Shown: positions 53,350-62,518, numbered from the stretch's first letter. The stretch is DNA of 64,000 bases from JANPBY01 sp963805505 (GCA_963805505.1 CAWDUP010000004.1:62001-126000); one strand, 5' to 3'. Notes: a model not told the origin generated them from the sequence alone. Program-made: numbers and translations.

Positions 53350-53982
53350 ATGCCAGGAAGCCTGAACCAGTCGTGGACGTACGCGGAAGCCTTCATCCCT
53401 GAGGACGCGGTGCTCGAGCATGCCCGAGCCCGCGCCGAGGAAGTCGGCGTCGTGCCCATGACCTCCGGCGCGGGAGCGGTTCTCCGGCTGCTCGCCGCCT
53501 TGGTCGATGCCCGCTCTGTCGTCGAGGTGGGCACCGGCACCGGCGTCTCGGGAGTCTGGCTGCTGCGGGGGATGAACGCCGAAGGCGTGCTCACCTCGAT
53601 CGACACCGAGGCTGAGCACCACCGGCTGGCCCGCGACACCTTCAGCGAGGCGGAGGTGCCGGCCAACCGCGCCCGCCTGATCACCGGCCGGCCCGCCGAG
53701 GTCCTGCCGCGGCTCACCGACGCGGCCTATGACCTGGTGCTCATCGACGGCAACAAGCAGGAGTACGCCGACCACCTGGAGGAAGCCCTCCGGTTGTTGC
53801 GCCCCGGGGGGGTCCTGGTCTTCGACAATGCTCTGTGGAGCGACCGGGTAGCAGACCCGGCCCAGCGCGATCCCGACACCGTCGCCGTCCGCGAGCTCGG
53901 AAAGACCATGCGTGACCACGAGGAGCTCATCACGGGATTGCTTCCCGTGGGTGACGGACTGCTCGTGGCGGTACGTCGCTGA
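53350..53982 (+). CDS. SAM-dependent O-methyltransferase (Rv1220c-like)
   Basis: A 210-residue methyltransferase of the CCoAOMT-like family. The SAM motif is V-E-V-G-T-G-T-G-V-S-G, with L-V-L-I-D-G-N-K and P-G-G-V-L-V-F-D-N-A-L-W. It is divergent from sigE, as in M. tuberculosis. ATG 53350 has no Shine-Dalgarno, but a TATCCT-like box lies about 10 bases upstream, so it may be leaderless. Confidence 0.9.
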   Translation: MPGSLNQSWTYAEAFIPEDAVLEHARARAEEVGVVPMTSGAGAVLRLLAALVDARSVVEVGTGTGVSGVWLLRGMNAEGVLTSIDTEAEHHRLARDTFSEAEVPANRARLITGRPAEVLPRLTDAAYDLVLIDGNKQEYADHLEEALRLLRPGGVLVFDNALWSDRVADPAQRDPDTVAVRELGKTMRDHEELITGLLPVGDGLLVAVRR

Positions 53983-53988
53983 CCTGGC

Positions 53989-55515
53989 TCAGGTCACCCG
54001 GCCTGACTCCAGCCAGCGCAGCAGCAGCCGTACACCCCAGCCAGTACCCCCGCGACTGACTTCGAAGTCGTCGGCGTCAGCGCGGCCGGTGCCCGCGATG
54101 TCCAGGTGCGCCCACGCGATGTTCCCCACGAACCGCTCCAGGAATAGCGCTGCAACAACGGCTCCTGCCCCCGGACCGAGGCGACCGGAAGGGCTGGCGA
54201 TGTTGGCCAGGTCGGCCACCGGCGAAGCCAACGATCTTCGATACTCCTCGACCAGCGGCAACCGCCACACCCGTTCCCCGGAGGCGTCGGCCGCACGTCG
54301 CAGTCGCGCCGCCAGTCGTTCGTCGTTGGCGAACAGACCCGCGTCTCGCCGTCCCAGCGCGATGCCCACGGCGCCGGTGAGCGTCGCGATGTCCACCATG
54401 GCATCGGGGCGGAGTCGGGCGGCGGCGTAGGCCAGCGCGTCGGCGAGCACCAACCGACCCTCTGCATCGGTGTTGAGGACCTCCACGGTGGTCCCGCCGT
54501 ACTGCGTGATCACGTCTCCGGGACGCGTCGCTGACCCCGAGGGCATGTTCTCGGCCAGCGCCAGCAGCCCGGTCACCCGAACCTCGACATCGAGAGCCCG
54601 CAGAGCGCTCATCACCGCGAGGACCGTGGCAGAACCGGCCATGTCGGTCTTCATCGCCACCATCGCGGCCGACGGCTTGAGGGAGATCCCGCCGGTGTCG
54701 AACGTGATGCCTTTCCCGACGAGAACGATGTGGGGGACGTCGCGCGCGCGACGACCACGCACGCCTGCGGGGTGATAGCTCAGCTCGACGAGGGCAGGCG
54801 GGCGGCTCGACCCTTGACCGACGGCGATCAATCCACCGAAACCATCACGTCGAAGGTCGCCGACCCCAAGCACCGAGATCCCCAGGCCGGTTTGCCGGGC
54901 CACCCGGCGGGACCGAGCAACCATCCAGCGTGGGGTCTTCACCGACGAAGGGGTGTTGGTGAGATCTCGCGCGAGCCCTACGGCCCCGGAGGTGATAGCG
55001 CCCTGCTCGAGGCTGCGCTGGCGAGCCCTCGCCCCGACGATGGACAACGTCCGCCGCGGCGGGTCGGCCCCGAATCGGTATTCACCAAGCCCGAAACCTT
55101 CGGCGAAGGAGCGCAAACCTGCTGCCGCCATGCGTGGCAGCCCACACACGACGAGGTCGCCGGCCAAGACCCGCCGGGCCAACCCGGCGCCCGCGCGGCG
55201 CAACGCGTCAGGCGACCGGTCACCGACGCCGAGGAAGACGACCTGCTCGAGCGGGGAACCCGCCACCACCAACGGCACGGCGACGGTCTCCCCTGCCGCA
55301 CCCCTGGCCTCGGCGCGGGTCAGGTGGACCGCGAGATCGGCGATGGCGACCTGGTCGAGCCCGGCCCGGCGAAGACAGCTGTACGTCGTCCCGGAGGGTG
55401 ACCCGGCAGACCATTCCCACCCGTCTGGTCCCTGCCCGGTGAGCAGGACGACTGTCCGGGGGACGTCGACGCGGTCGGCCGAGTCGATCGTCTGCAGGCG
55501 GGTCACGCGGGTCAC
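53989..55515 (-). CDS. pepA: Leucyl aminopeptidase (M17 family)
   Basis: A 508-residue metallo-aminopeptidase. The signature N-T-D-A-E-G-R-L-V-L-A-D-A-L is intact, and the metal and substrate region V-G-K-G-I-T-F-D-T-G-G-I-S-L-K and M-K-T-D-M-A-G-S-A is conserved. It releases N-terminal residues from peptides in the cytoplasm. Its 3' end is 6 bases from the convergent methyltransferase. Confidence 0.93.
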   Translation of the reverse strand: MTRVTRLQTIDSADRVDVPRTVVLLTGQGPDGWEWSAGSPSGTTYSCLRRAGLDQVAIADLAVHLTRAEARGAAGETVAVPLVVAGSPLEQVVFLGVGDRSPDALRRAGAGLARRVLAGDLVVCGLPRMAAAGLRSFAEGFGLGEYRFGADPPRRTLSIVGARARQRSLEQGAITSGAVGLARDLTNTPSSVKTPRWMVARSRRVARQTGLGISVLGVGDLRRDGFGGLIAVGQGSSRPPALVELSYHPAGVRGRRARDVPHIVLVGKGITFDTGGISLKPSAAMVAMKTDMAGSATVLAVMSALRALDVEVRVTGLLALAENMPSGSATRPGDVITQYGGTTVEVLNTDAEGRLVLADALAYAAARLRPDAMVDIATLTGAVGIALGRRDAGLFANDERLAARLRRAADASGERVWRLPLVEEYRRSLASPVADLANIASPSGRLGPGAGAVVAALFLERFVGNIAWAHLDIAGTGRADADDFEVSRGGTGWGVRLLLRWLESGRVT

Positions 55516-55546
55516 TGTGCCAGCAGCGGCTGCGTCACGACGGCGC

Positions 55547-55579
55547 AGACCCCGCCCGGACGTGGTCCGAGCGGGGTCT
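55547..55579 (-). terminator. Strong hairpin between DUF3117 and pepA
   Basis: The arms AGACCCCGC and GCGGGGTCT are perfectly complementary over 9 bases, and inside them CGGAC and GTCCG extend the stem after one mismatch, leaving a 3-base loop. It lies about 50 bases downstream of the DUF3117 stop and 32 upstream of pepA on the same strand. There is no T-run, but such hairpins often end transcripts in GC-rich actinomycetes. Confidence 0.55.
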
Positions 55580-55631
55580 CGAATCGCTGCGACGGTCTGG
55601 TGCCGCCGTACTCGTAACGAGGACGGCTAGG

Positions 55632-55796
55632 TCAGCCGACCGCCTTGAGAGCATCGCCCAGGGCCGCAGCCTCGGCCGGCGTGAGCTCGACGACCAGGCG
55701 TCCGCCCCCTTCGAGCGGCACGCGCATGACGATGCCACGGCCCTCCTTGGTGACCTCGAGCGGGCCGTCGCCCGTACGCGGCTTCATGGCCGCCAT
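55632..55796 (-). CDS. DUF3117 small conserved protein (Rv1211-like)
   Basis: A 54-residue protein beginning M-A-A-M-K-P-R-T-G-D-G-P-L-E-V and ending E-A-A-A-L-G-D-A-L-K. It is a highly conserved actinobacterial family of unknown role. ATG 55796 is preceded by GGAAGGGGAA, an excellent ribosome site; a longer frame upstream has no family similarity. The extreme conservation and strong site suggest an abundant protein. Confidence 0.9.
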   Translation of the reverse strand: MAAMKPRTGDGPLEVTKEGRGIVMRVPLEGGGRLVVELTPAEAAALGDALKAVG

Positions 55797-55945
55797 CCGC
55801 TTCCCCTTCCTGCCTGCACAACCCGGCTCGCGGCCTCGCGAGACGGTCTCTGCAGCCATTATCCCGCATCGAAGGACAGCCGCCGACACCCGGAGGGGTC
55901 GGGGGCGTGCACCCCTGCACCGAAAGGCCCGGCAGACTGCATGCC

Positions 55946-56743
55946 GTGCACGCACGATCCGCTCTGTTCGACGTCTACGGAGATCACCTGCGCACCCGGG
56001 GTGGAGCGGCTCCCGTAGCCGTACTCATCACCTTGATGAAGCCCCTGGACATAGCGCCCCCCGCGGTCCGGACCGCTGTCTCACGGATGGCACGGCAGGG
56101 CTGGCTGGCACCGGTCCGGCTGCCAGGAGGGCCGGGGTACGAGCTGACCGCCAAGGGTGCTCACCGGATGGACGATGCAGCGCTGCGGGTCTATCGAAGC
56201 AGTGATCTGGAATGGAACGGTGAGTGGCACGTCGTGGTCTCGGGGCGCCCGGCGACGCGCGCGGGTCGGCAGCGTCTACGCAACCAGCTGGCGTTCCTCG
56301 GCTACGCGCCGGTGGAGGAGAGCGTCTTCGTGGCGCCGAGAGCCCACCCCGACGTCGATGGAGTTCTCGCCTCCGAGCAGGTCCATGCCCAGCGGTTCAC
56401 CGCCATCCACAACGGGCCAGCCACGGGGCCGGGATCGATCGACGACTTGGTCAGGACCGCCTGGGACCTCGCGGGTCTGGGAGAGGACTACGCCCGCTGG
56501 CTCGAAGAGGCAGAGGTCCTCCTCGCCAGGGAACCGGCCACCGACGAGGAAGCGTTCGCCTTGCGCAGCCGCCTGGTCAACGAGTGGCGGAAGTTCCTCT
56601 TCCGCGACCCAGGCCTGCCTCGCGCACTCGTGCCCTCCGGGTGGCCGGGCATCGAAGCCGCCGACTACTTCGCCGCGGAGTCTGCGCGGCTGCTCCCGGC
56701 GGCCGCCCGACATATCGACCGCTGCCTGGCGAGAACTGCTTAG
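55946..56743 (+). CDS. PaaX-family transcriptional regulator
   Basis: A 265-residue regulator. A winged HTH (about residues 5-70; S-A-L-F-D-V-Y-G-D-H-L and P-P-A-V-R-T-A-V-S-R-M-A-R-Q-G-W-L) is followed by the PaaX central and C-terminal domains. PaaX proteins often repress phenylacetate catabolism, but no paa gene is nearby, so the target is unknown. The start is GTG 55946. Confidence 0.88.
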   Translation: MHARSALFDVYGDHLRTRGGAAPVAVLITLMKPLDIAPPAVRTAVSRMARQGWLAPVRLPGGPGYELTAKGAHRMDDAALRVYRSSDLEWNGEWHVVVSGRPATRAGRQRLRNQLAFLGYAPVEESVFVAPRAHPDVDGVLASEQVHAQRFTAIHNGPATGPGSIDDLVRTAWDLAGLGEDYARWLEEAEVLLAREPATDEEAFALRSRLVNEWRKFLFRDPGLPRALVPSGWPGIEAADYFAAESARLLPAAARHIDRCLARTA

Positions 56744-56756
56744 GGAGCCGAAAGCT

Positions 56757-57338
56757 TCAGCTGCGGTGGCAACCCACGAGGTGATCGTCAACCAGACCGC
56801 AGGCCTGCATGGCCGCGTACATGGTCGTGGGGCCGACGAAGACGAAGCCGCGATCCTTCAGTGCCTTGGCCAGGGCCTTGGATTGTGGGGACTGCGCCGG
56901 GAGATCCGCCATCCGCCGCGGCCGCTTGCGGGCCCCGCCCGGGACGAACGACCAGATCAACCGGTCGAGGGCGCCGTCCCCGTCGGCCTCGAGGAGCTCA
57001 GCTGCCGCCCGGGCGTTGGTCACGGTGGCGCTGACCTTGGCGCGATTGCGCACGATTCCTGCGTCGTTCATCAGGCGCTCGACATCGTCGGCTCCGTACG
57101 CCGCCACAGCCGGGATGGAGAACCCGGCAAAAGCAGCCCGGAACGCTTCGCGCTTACGCAAGATCGTGAGCCAGGACAGTCCGGACTGAAAGGCCTCCAG
57201 GGTGATCCTCTCGAAGAGTCGATCGTCGCCGTGCACGGGCCGGCCCCACTCTTCGTCGTGATAGACCTCGTAGTCGGCGGTCGAGGCCCCCCATGCACAG
57301 CGCGCCAGCTCGTCCGCGCCGACAATGAGGTCACCCAC
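56757..57338 (-). CDS. tag: DNA-3-methyladenine glycosylase I
   Basis: A 193-residue repair enzyme that removes 3-methyladenine. The zinc ligands appear as R-C-A-W near the start, Y-H-D-E-E-W-G, and H-L-V-G-C-H at the C-terminus. The core F-E-R-I-T-L-E-A-F-Q-S-G-L-S-W is conserved. GTG 57338 overlaps the stop of the SRPBCC gene by 8 bases. Confidence 0.93.
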   Translation of the reverse strand: MGDLIVGADELARCAWGASTADYEVYHDEEWGRPVHGDDRLFERITLEAFQSGLSWLTILRKREAFRAAFAGFSIPAVAAYGADDVERLMNDAGIVRNRAKVSATVTNARAAAELLEADGDGALDRLIWSFVPGGARKRPRRMADLPAQSPQSKALAKALKDRGFVFVGPTTMYAAMQACGLVDDHLVGCHRS

Positions 57339-57870
57339 GGGCCCACTCCGCCTCGACCGCTCGCCCCAGTCTGCCCAGGGACTGCCTGACTCCAGCCGAG
57401 AACACCGGCGCCACCATCGGAAACCCGAGTCGCCCCAGGCGTCCCCAGGGAAGGACAAGCTGCTCCGACCAGACCAACCGCGACCGATCTCCCGGAAGCT
57501 CCAGCACCTCGAAGACCCCAGTTCCTCGCACGACCCGGCCGGTGTGCAGGACCTCACAGCGCCAGGGCGGTTCCCACAAGGTGATCACCATCGTGTCGAG
57601 AAAACCGAAGCGGCCGACACCGGTGAACGCCTCGAGCCCGGCACCGACGCCGCCGCCGTTCCCGTCGCCGCCGCGACCGGTCGAGCGAACCGTGGTCCCG
57701 AGCATCCACTCACCTTGGCGAGCCCAGTCGGTCACTGCCTCCCAGACCGGCGTCACAGGGGCATGCACGATGACATCGACCACGACTTCGGCGTCGTAGG
57801 GCAGGGGTCGATCCAAGGCTCGTGACTGCCCGGGCTGCTCGAGACTCTCGGGCTGCTCAGGCTCCGCCAT
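57331..57870 (-). CDS. SRPBCC (START-like) superfamily protein
   Basis: A 179-residue ligand-binding-fold protein. V-V-D-V-I-V-H-A-P-V-T-P-V-W-E-A-V-T-D-W is the typical SRPBCC start; hydrophobic strands and an amphipathic C-terminal helix follow. Polyketide-cyclase-like proteins of this type bind lipids or aromatic ligands, but no function is known here. The start overlaps the DivIVA-like gene by 14 bases. Confidence 0.82.
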   Translation of the reverse strand: MAEPEQPESLEQPGQSRALDRPLPYDAEVVVDVIVHAPVTPVWEAVTDWARQGEWMLGTTVRSTGRGGDGNGGGVGAGLEAFTGVGRFGFLDTMVITLWEPPWRCEVLHTGRVVRGTGVFEVLELPGDRSRLVWSEQLVLPWGRLGRLGFPMVAPVFSAGVRQSLGRLGRAVEAEWARG

Positions 57871-58177
57871 GCTCACCAGGCCCGGGTGCTTCGAGTCCAG
57901 CGGAACCAGCGCCGAGCTCGCGCAGTCTCTGATCCCTTTCTCGCAGCTCGTCCGCGAGGCGGTCGAGCACCTCGTCCACCTCGTCCATCCGGTAGCCACG
58001 AAACCCGACCCCGAAGTGCACGGCGTCGACGTCGTCGGCCGCAACCGGCCGGTCGACAGGCAGCCACGGGCGGGGGCGGTCGTCGCCAGGCTCCCCGAGC
58101 TCGCCGCCACGCCCGCCAGCAACGACCGCGACCGCCCCGAGGACGGCGAGAGCCAGCAGAACGAACAGCGCGGTCAC
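57857..58177 (-). CDS. Short DivIVA-domain membrane protein
   Basis: A 106-residue protein with an N-terminal membrane helix (about residues 3-22) and a DivIVA-type motif V-H-F-G-V-G-F-R-G-Y-R-M-D-E-V-D-E-V-L-D-R-L with a short coiled-coil stretch. It probably associates with the membrane during growth or division. It is the first gene of the minus-strand group with SRPBCC and tag. Confidence 0.82.
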   Translation of the reverse strand: MTALFVLLALAVLGAVAVVAGGRGGELGEPGDDRPRPWLPVDRPVAADDVDAVHFGVGFRGYRMDEVDEVLDRLADELRERDQRLRELGAGSAGLEAPGPGEHGGA

Positions 58178-58369
58178 CGACTGATCGTCCCATGCGACGG
58201 CGAACCCTGCCGCGATGCCCGTGTCCCGCGGCCGGGCCGGATCGCCGAGCGTCGGAACCTGACCGGGGCGTGTGGCTTCTTCGCCAAGACCAGGTGACGC
58301 GAAGATCCCTGCCAGGGTGCAGGCGGCCCGGGTGCTGCGCGAGTCCGACGGCTGGGGCAGGCTGGGCCT

Positions 58370-59233
58370 GTGCCGCTCCGCTTAGGTCGCCGGGTCTTCG
58401 CCGACGATGCCTTGTTGGTCATGGCGATCGTGAACCGGACGCCCGACTCCTTCTACGACCAAGGCTCGACATTCTCCGACCAGGCCGCGCTCGAGGCCGT
58501 CGACCGGGCGGTCGCCGAGGGCGCCGACCTGGTCGACATCGGCGGAGTCAAGGCCGGGCCGGGCACCGCGGTTGGGACAGCAGAAGAGATCGACCGCACG
58601 GTGGGCTTCGTCGCGGAGGTGCGCGACAGGCATCCAGAACTCGTCATCAGCGTCGACACCTGGCGTCACGAGGTCGGCCGGGAGTGCTGCCTTGTCGGCG
58701 CCGACCTGCTGAACGATGCATGGGGTGGCCACGACCCGGAACTGGCCGCGGTCGCGGCGGCGCATGATGTCGCCCTCGTCTGTACCCACGCCGGCGGCCT
58801 GATCCCCAGGACCCGACCCCACCGCGTCGGCTACGAGGACGTGATGGGCGACATCGTCAGCCGTACGACCGCGGAGGCCGAGCGCGCCGTTGCTCTCGGG
58901 GTGTCGCGAGATTCGGTCCTCGTCGATCCCGGACACGACTTCGGCAAGAACACGTGGCACTCCCTCGAGGCAACACGGCGCATTCCCGAGCTGGTGGCGA
59001 CCGGTTGGCCGGTGCTGGCGTCGTTGTCCAACAAGGACTTTGTGGGTGAGACCCTCGACCGACCCGTGGGCGAGCGTCTCACCGGCACCCTTGCCGCCAC
59101 TGCCGTTGCGGCCTGGCTCGGTGCTCGAGTGTTCAGGGCTCACAACGTGCGAGAGACCCGGGAGACGCTCGACATGGTCGCCAGCATCAGGGGGACGCGC
59201 CGGCCGTCAGCCACCCGCCGCGGCCTGGCGTAG
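58370..59233 (+). CDS. folP2: Dihydropteroate synthase paralogue FolP2
   Basis: A 287-residue TIM-barrel protein of the DHPS family. It has I-V-N-R-T-P-D-S-F-Y-D at the N-terminus, D-I-G-G-V-K-A-G-P-G, D-P-G-H-D-F-G-K-N and S-N-K-D-F-V-G-E-T-L in place of the G-x-S-R-K-S-F of true DHPS. These changes match M. tuberculosis FolP2 (Rv1207), reported to lack DHPS activity. It is therefore probably not the main folate enzyme. Confidence 0.88.
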   Translation: MPLRLGRRVFADDALLVMAIVNRTPDSFYDQGSTFSDQAALEAVDRAVAEGADLVDIGGVKAGPGTAVGTAEEIDRTVGFVAEVRDRHPELVISVDTWRHEVGRECCLVGADLLNDAWGGHDPELAAVAAAHDVALVCTHAGGLIPRTRPHRVGYEDVMGDIVSRTTAEAERAVALGVSRDSVLVDPGHDFGKNTWHSLEATRRIPELVATGWPVLASLSNKDFVGETLDRPVGERLTGTLAATAVAAWLGARVFRAHNVRETRETLDMVASIRGTRRPSATRRGLA

Positions 59234-59241
59234 AGCGGCAC

Positions 59242-60411
59242 TCAGTTGCCGGCCACTCCCCATGAGTAGTCCTGGAACCACTGGCCCCCCGTCGAGGTGA
59301 TCGTCCCGCCGTCGGAGCCGTCAATGGAGACCCACTCCAGGTTATTGGCCTGGTCGCTGATCGCACGGTTGTAGAGCAGTCGCTCTCCGTCCGGGGACCA
59401 GACCGCGCAACAGACTCCGGACTCCACCGACTCGATCTTCTGACGACCGGTTCCGTCGGGGCGGATCAGGAACAGGTCATGCATGGCGACGTCGGTGCGA
59501 ACGACGTCGTAGGCGATCCAGGCTCCGTCGGGGGATGCTTGCGCCGTCGTCGTGTAGTGCGACGGCCTGGTCAATGTCCGCCGAGACGCGCCGTCTGCCC
59601 GTGCCACGATGACCGAGCCGTCGTTGTTCTCCGCCGTTGCTTGAACGAACGTGACGTGCTTCGAGTCGGGGAGAAAGTTCCCCGGAGGCACGAACAGATA
59701 CCAAACGAAGGTGCCGCGAGCGTTTAACCGATCTATTGGCCCACCGGCCGCGGCCACGCTGAACAGGTTGCCGTGCAACGGGTAGTCCTCGACGGAAGGG
59801 ACTCGGATGAACAGGATTCTCGACCCGTCCGGCGCCCAACCAAACGGCAGGTCGAAAGCCTGACCGCGGGTACGCGTCAGCCGGTGGAGCTTTCCCGATG
59901 GCCCGAGGACCATCACCCCGTTGAGTCCGGGGTGTGCACGGTCGTGCGCACCGAGCGCCAACTGGGCACTGTCGGGAGCCCAGACACCCGGAATGAGCTC
60001 CAGCCTCGACTTCGCAGCGGCCCTTCGGCGTTCCCCACCTGTCATCGAGTCGATGGCGACGGCGTCTTTGCCGTTCGCCGTGGTGAACGTGTAGGCGATG
60101 TGATCACCGTCAGGGGACATCGTCGGGCAGCACGACGCGTTGGTGGCCAGCTCCGTGAGTCCCGACCGATCAGGGTGGGTGACGACTATCTGTCCCAGTC
60201 CCCCTACGGCGAAGGCGATAACGCCCTCGGGAGCAGACGATCCCGCTTCCGGTTCGACAGCGCTCGTCGACGCTCCCGGGGAGCCAACGGGGGCAGTACG
60301 GTGCTTGTCTGGCGAACTTGCCCCGGGGCCGGTGGCCAGGAACCACAGGCCCGCCACTGAGACCGCGGCAAGCGTCAACGTCTGGCGGCGCGTCAGCTGG
60401 AGCGATCGCAC
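59242..60411 (-). CDS. TolB-like beta-propeller protein, membrane-anchored
   Basis: A 389-residue protein with one N-terminal hydrophobic segment (about residues 8-26) and a WD40/TolB-type propeller made of repeats such as M-S-P-D-G-D-H-I-A-Y, W-A-P-D-G-S-R-I-L-F and W-S-P-D-G-E-R-L-L-Y. Cys pairs (C-C-P, C-C-A) are present. It is the last gene of an ECF sigma cassette and may sense an extracytoplasmic signal. GTG 60411 follows the previous stop by 5 bases; TTG 60420 is an alternative. Confidence 0.75.
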   Translation of the reverse strand: MRSLQLTRRQTLTLAAVSVAGLWFLATGPGASSPDKHRTAPVGSPGASTSAVEPEAGSSAPEGVIAFAVGGLGQIVVTHPDRSGLTELATNASCCPTMSPDGDHIAYTFTTANGKDAVAIDSMTGGERRRAAAKSRLELIPGVWAPDSAQLALGAHDRAHPGLNGVMVLGPSGKLHRLTRTRGQAFDLPFGWAPDGSRILFIRVPSVEDYPLHGNLFSVAAAGGPIDRLNARGTFVWYLFVPPGNFLPDSKHVTFVQATAENNDGSVIVARADGASRRTLTRPSHYTTTAQASPDGAWIAYDVVRTDVAMHDLFLIRPDGTGRQKIESVESGVCCAVWSPDGERLLYNRAISDQANNLEWVSIDGSDGGTITSTGGQWFQDYSWGVAGN

Positions 60412-60416
60412 GGCGC

Positions 60417-61211
60417 TCAACTCGTCCCAAAGGCGAGGCTGGCCATGAGCGGCTCGAGCCTCCACGCCGACGCCTGCGGTGTGGATGATCCGTTGGTCGG
60501 CCCGCGCAGAAGCACCGCAACGGTGCCACTGCCTGGGACATCGATCAGGGTCAGACGCACGGCCTCGTCCGGCCCGAGTTCGATGCGCTGTCTGGCTGAG
60601 CTGCCTGCGGTGAACAGAACCGGCGTGTCATCACCGGCCGCTGTTATGTCGAGCTGGACACCAGGACGCCCGGCGAGGGTGACGTTGAGGGCTGGGGAGA
60701 CTCGCAGATCGCTTCGGTGCGCGAGCCTGTCCGCCAGAGCCAGTGCGGTGTCCATCTGCGGGCCGCCGCGAGCGTCAACGCCTCTATCCGTGTGCGGGTT
60801 GGCGGCAACGGTCAGGCCGTGGACCCCGTAACTGTCGGTGAGAACCAATACCTCAGGAGAGTCCGACGAGACACTGACCAAACCCTGGGGGGAGAACGTC
60901 ATCGGCACCGACAGCGCGGCCCGATAGACCCCGCTCTCGCAGAGGATGAACAGACAGTCCTTCGCTGGCGTCGCACCCTGATCGACGAAGGGTACGGAGG
61001 CGGGCAGGTCCGGTTGCGAGGCTGACCGTTCGAGTAGAACAGCAGAGCTTGAGACGGCGACTACCCCCACTACAACGAGCATGGCGGTCTCGACACGTCG
61101 CATGACTCTTCGACGGTCCAATCGAGCTCGAGCCTCGGATGTGTCCACGAGATGGGCCACCGACGCTCGCAACTCTGCAGATGCCGCCTGGGCTTGGGCT
61201 TCGATGCTCAT
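60417..61211 (-). CDS. Membrane-anchored partner of the ECF sigma factor (possible anti-sigma)
   Basis: A 264-residue protein with a 40-residue basic cytoplasmic N-terminus, one membrane helix (about residues 41-60) and an extracytoplasmic domain. It overlaps the sigma gene by ATGA, which is the usual place of an anti-sigma factor. The zinc anti-sigma motif H-x3-C-x2-C is not present, so this assignment rests on topology and position. Confidence 0.6.
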   Translation of the reverse strand: MSIEAQAQAASAELRASVAHLVDTSEARARLDRRRVMRRVETAMLVVVGVVAVSSSAVLLERSASQPDLPASVPFVDQGATPAKDCLFILCESGVYRAALSVPMTFSPQGLVSVSSDSPEVLVLTDSYGVHGLTVAANPHTDRGVDARGGPQMDTALALADRLAHRSDLRVSPALNVTLAGRPGVQLDITAAGDDTPVLFTAGSSARQRIELGPDEAVRLTLIDVPGSGTVAVLLRGPTNGSSTPQASAWRLEPLMASLAFGTS

Positions 61212-61786
61212 GAGGCGTCCTCATGGGGGTCGATGAGTTCGGCCAGGGAGCCCCGAGCCCGACTAAGGTGGGCCTTGACGGTGCCGACGCTGACGTCCAA
61301 GGTCAGGGCGACCTCTTCCACTGACAGATCAAGGGCGTAGAACAGGGCGACACACTGAGCCTGTCTACGCGGCAGCCGCCGGACCTGAGCCCAGAAGCGC
61401 TCGCTGGTTTCACCCAGAACGATGGACTCTTGGCGACGTCCGGACAGCCGTAGCAACGCTCGCAGCTCGGCCTGACGACGGCGAGCGGAAGAGGTGGCTA
61501 GGTTGGCGCAGACCCGCCTGGCCCAGGCCTGCGGGTAGTCGAGGCGAACGACCTCGTCCCATCTGCGGTAGACGACCAACATGGCCTCCTGGGCGATGTC
61601 CTCGGCAGCGGGGGCACCACCTGAAAGCGCCCTGGCCACGGCGACAAGTCCGGGGTAGTGGCGACGATAAAAGGCGTCGAAGGTCTGCTCCGGTTGGATC
61701 GTCACGCGGTGGTCAGATGTGGAGGCGAGTGCGTCCGGAATGGCGACCCACGCCGGGGGCTCCACCTCGCTGCGCACCTTCGTCAC
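61208..61786 (-). CDS. ECF RNA polymerase sigma factor (second cassette)
   Basis: A 192-residue SigE-type ECF factor. Region 2 is A-P-A-A-E-D-I-A-Q-E-A-M-L-V-V-Y-R-R-W-D, and region 4 is L-S-V-E-E-V-A-L-T-L-D-V-S-V-G-T-V-K-A-H-L-S-R-A-R. It heads a three-gene cassette with a membrane protein and a propeller protein. It is unlike the SigE at 52615. Confidence 0.88.
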   Translation of the reverse strand: MTKVRSEVEPPAWVAIPDALASTSDHRVTIQPEQTFDAFYRRHYPGLVAVARALSGGAPAAEDIAQEAMLVVYRRWDEVVRLDYPQAWARRVCANLATSSARRRQAELRALLRLSGRRQESIVLGETSERFWAQVRRLPRRQAQCVALFYALDLSVEEVALTLDVSVGTVKAHLSRARGSLAELIDPHEDAS

Positions 61787-61894
61787 ACCCCTAAGTCGTT
61801 TCGCGGGGGCTACGTGGTTGACATGGTGCTACCGCCAGGACCGTCCCGTCAGGGCAAGCAGTCAGACTCGGTCGCGATGGGCCGGAGTGCCGAC

Positions 61895-62518
61895 TCAGGG
61901 TTCGGCTTCGAGGACCTCTTCCGGCGTTGGCTCGGGCGGGAGCTCCGTCCCGGCCCAGCCGCGCTCACACAGATCCAGTGCGGCGTCGACGGTGCTCACC
62001 CAGTGGACCGCCGTCAGCGCCTCGCCGCGGACGAAGGCGCCTTCGGACAGATCCGCGACGAGGGCCCGCAGCCCGGAGTAGATCCCTTCTGGGTCGAGGA
62101 TCACGATGGGCTTGGCATGCATCCCGAGGGTGCGGGCCACCCATACCTCCAAGAGCTCTTCCAGGGTGCCCAGCCCGCCAGCAAGGGCGATGAACGCATG
62201 GGATCGCGCATCCATGACTCCCTTACGCTCACGCATGTCATCGGTCACCACGAGCTCGTCGGCGTCGTGATCGGCGACTTCTTGCGACAGCAGGACCCGG
62301 GGAATCACTCCGACGGTGTGGCCGCCTGCCCCCCGAGCGGCCCTAGCGATAGCGCCCATCGATCCGACAGTGCCGCCGCCCGTGACGAGCGTCCAGCCGC
62401 GACCGGCGATCTGCTCCCCCAGCTCCGACGCAGTGTCCAGGTGCTCGGGCGCGATCGTCGTCGAGGACGCGCAGAAGACGCAGATGGCCGGCGGCACGTC
62501 GACGTCGTCTGTTCTCAT
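61895..62518 (-). CDS. LOG family protein (TIGR00730-type), first of two
   Basis: A 207-residue Rossmann-like nucleotide-binding protein. It has I-C-V-F-C-A-S-S, T-G-G-G-T-V-G-S-M-G, M-R-E-R-K and A-G-G-L-G-T-L-E-E, where the usual Pro of the PGGxGTxxE motif is Ala. LOG proteins release cytokinin bases from nucleoside monophosphates or act as nucleotide hydrolases. ATG 62518 overlaps the stop of the second LOG gene. Confidence 0.9.
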   Translation of the reverse strand: MRTDDVDVPPAICVFCASSTTIAPEHLDTASELGEQIAGRGWTLVTGGGTVGSMGAIARAARGAGGHTVGVIPRVLLSQEVADHDADELVVTDDMRERKGVMDARSHAFIALAGGLGTLEELLEVWVARTLGMHAKPIVILDPEGIYSGLRALVADLSEGAFVRGEALTAVHWVSTVDAALDLCERGWAGTELPPEPTPEEVLEAEP

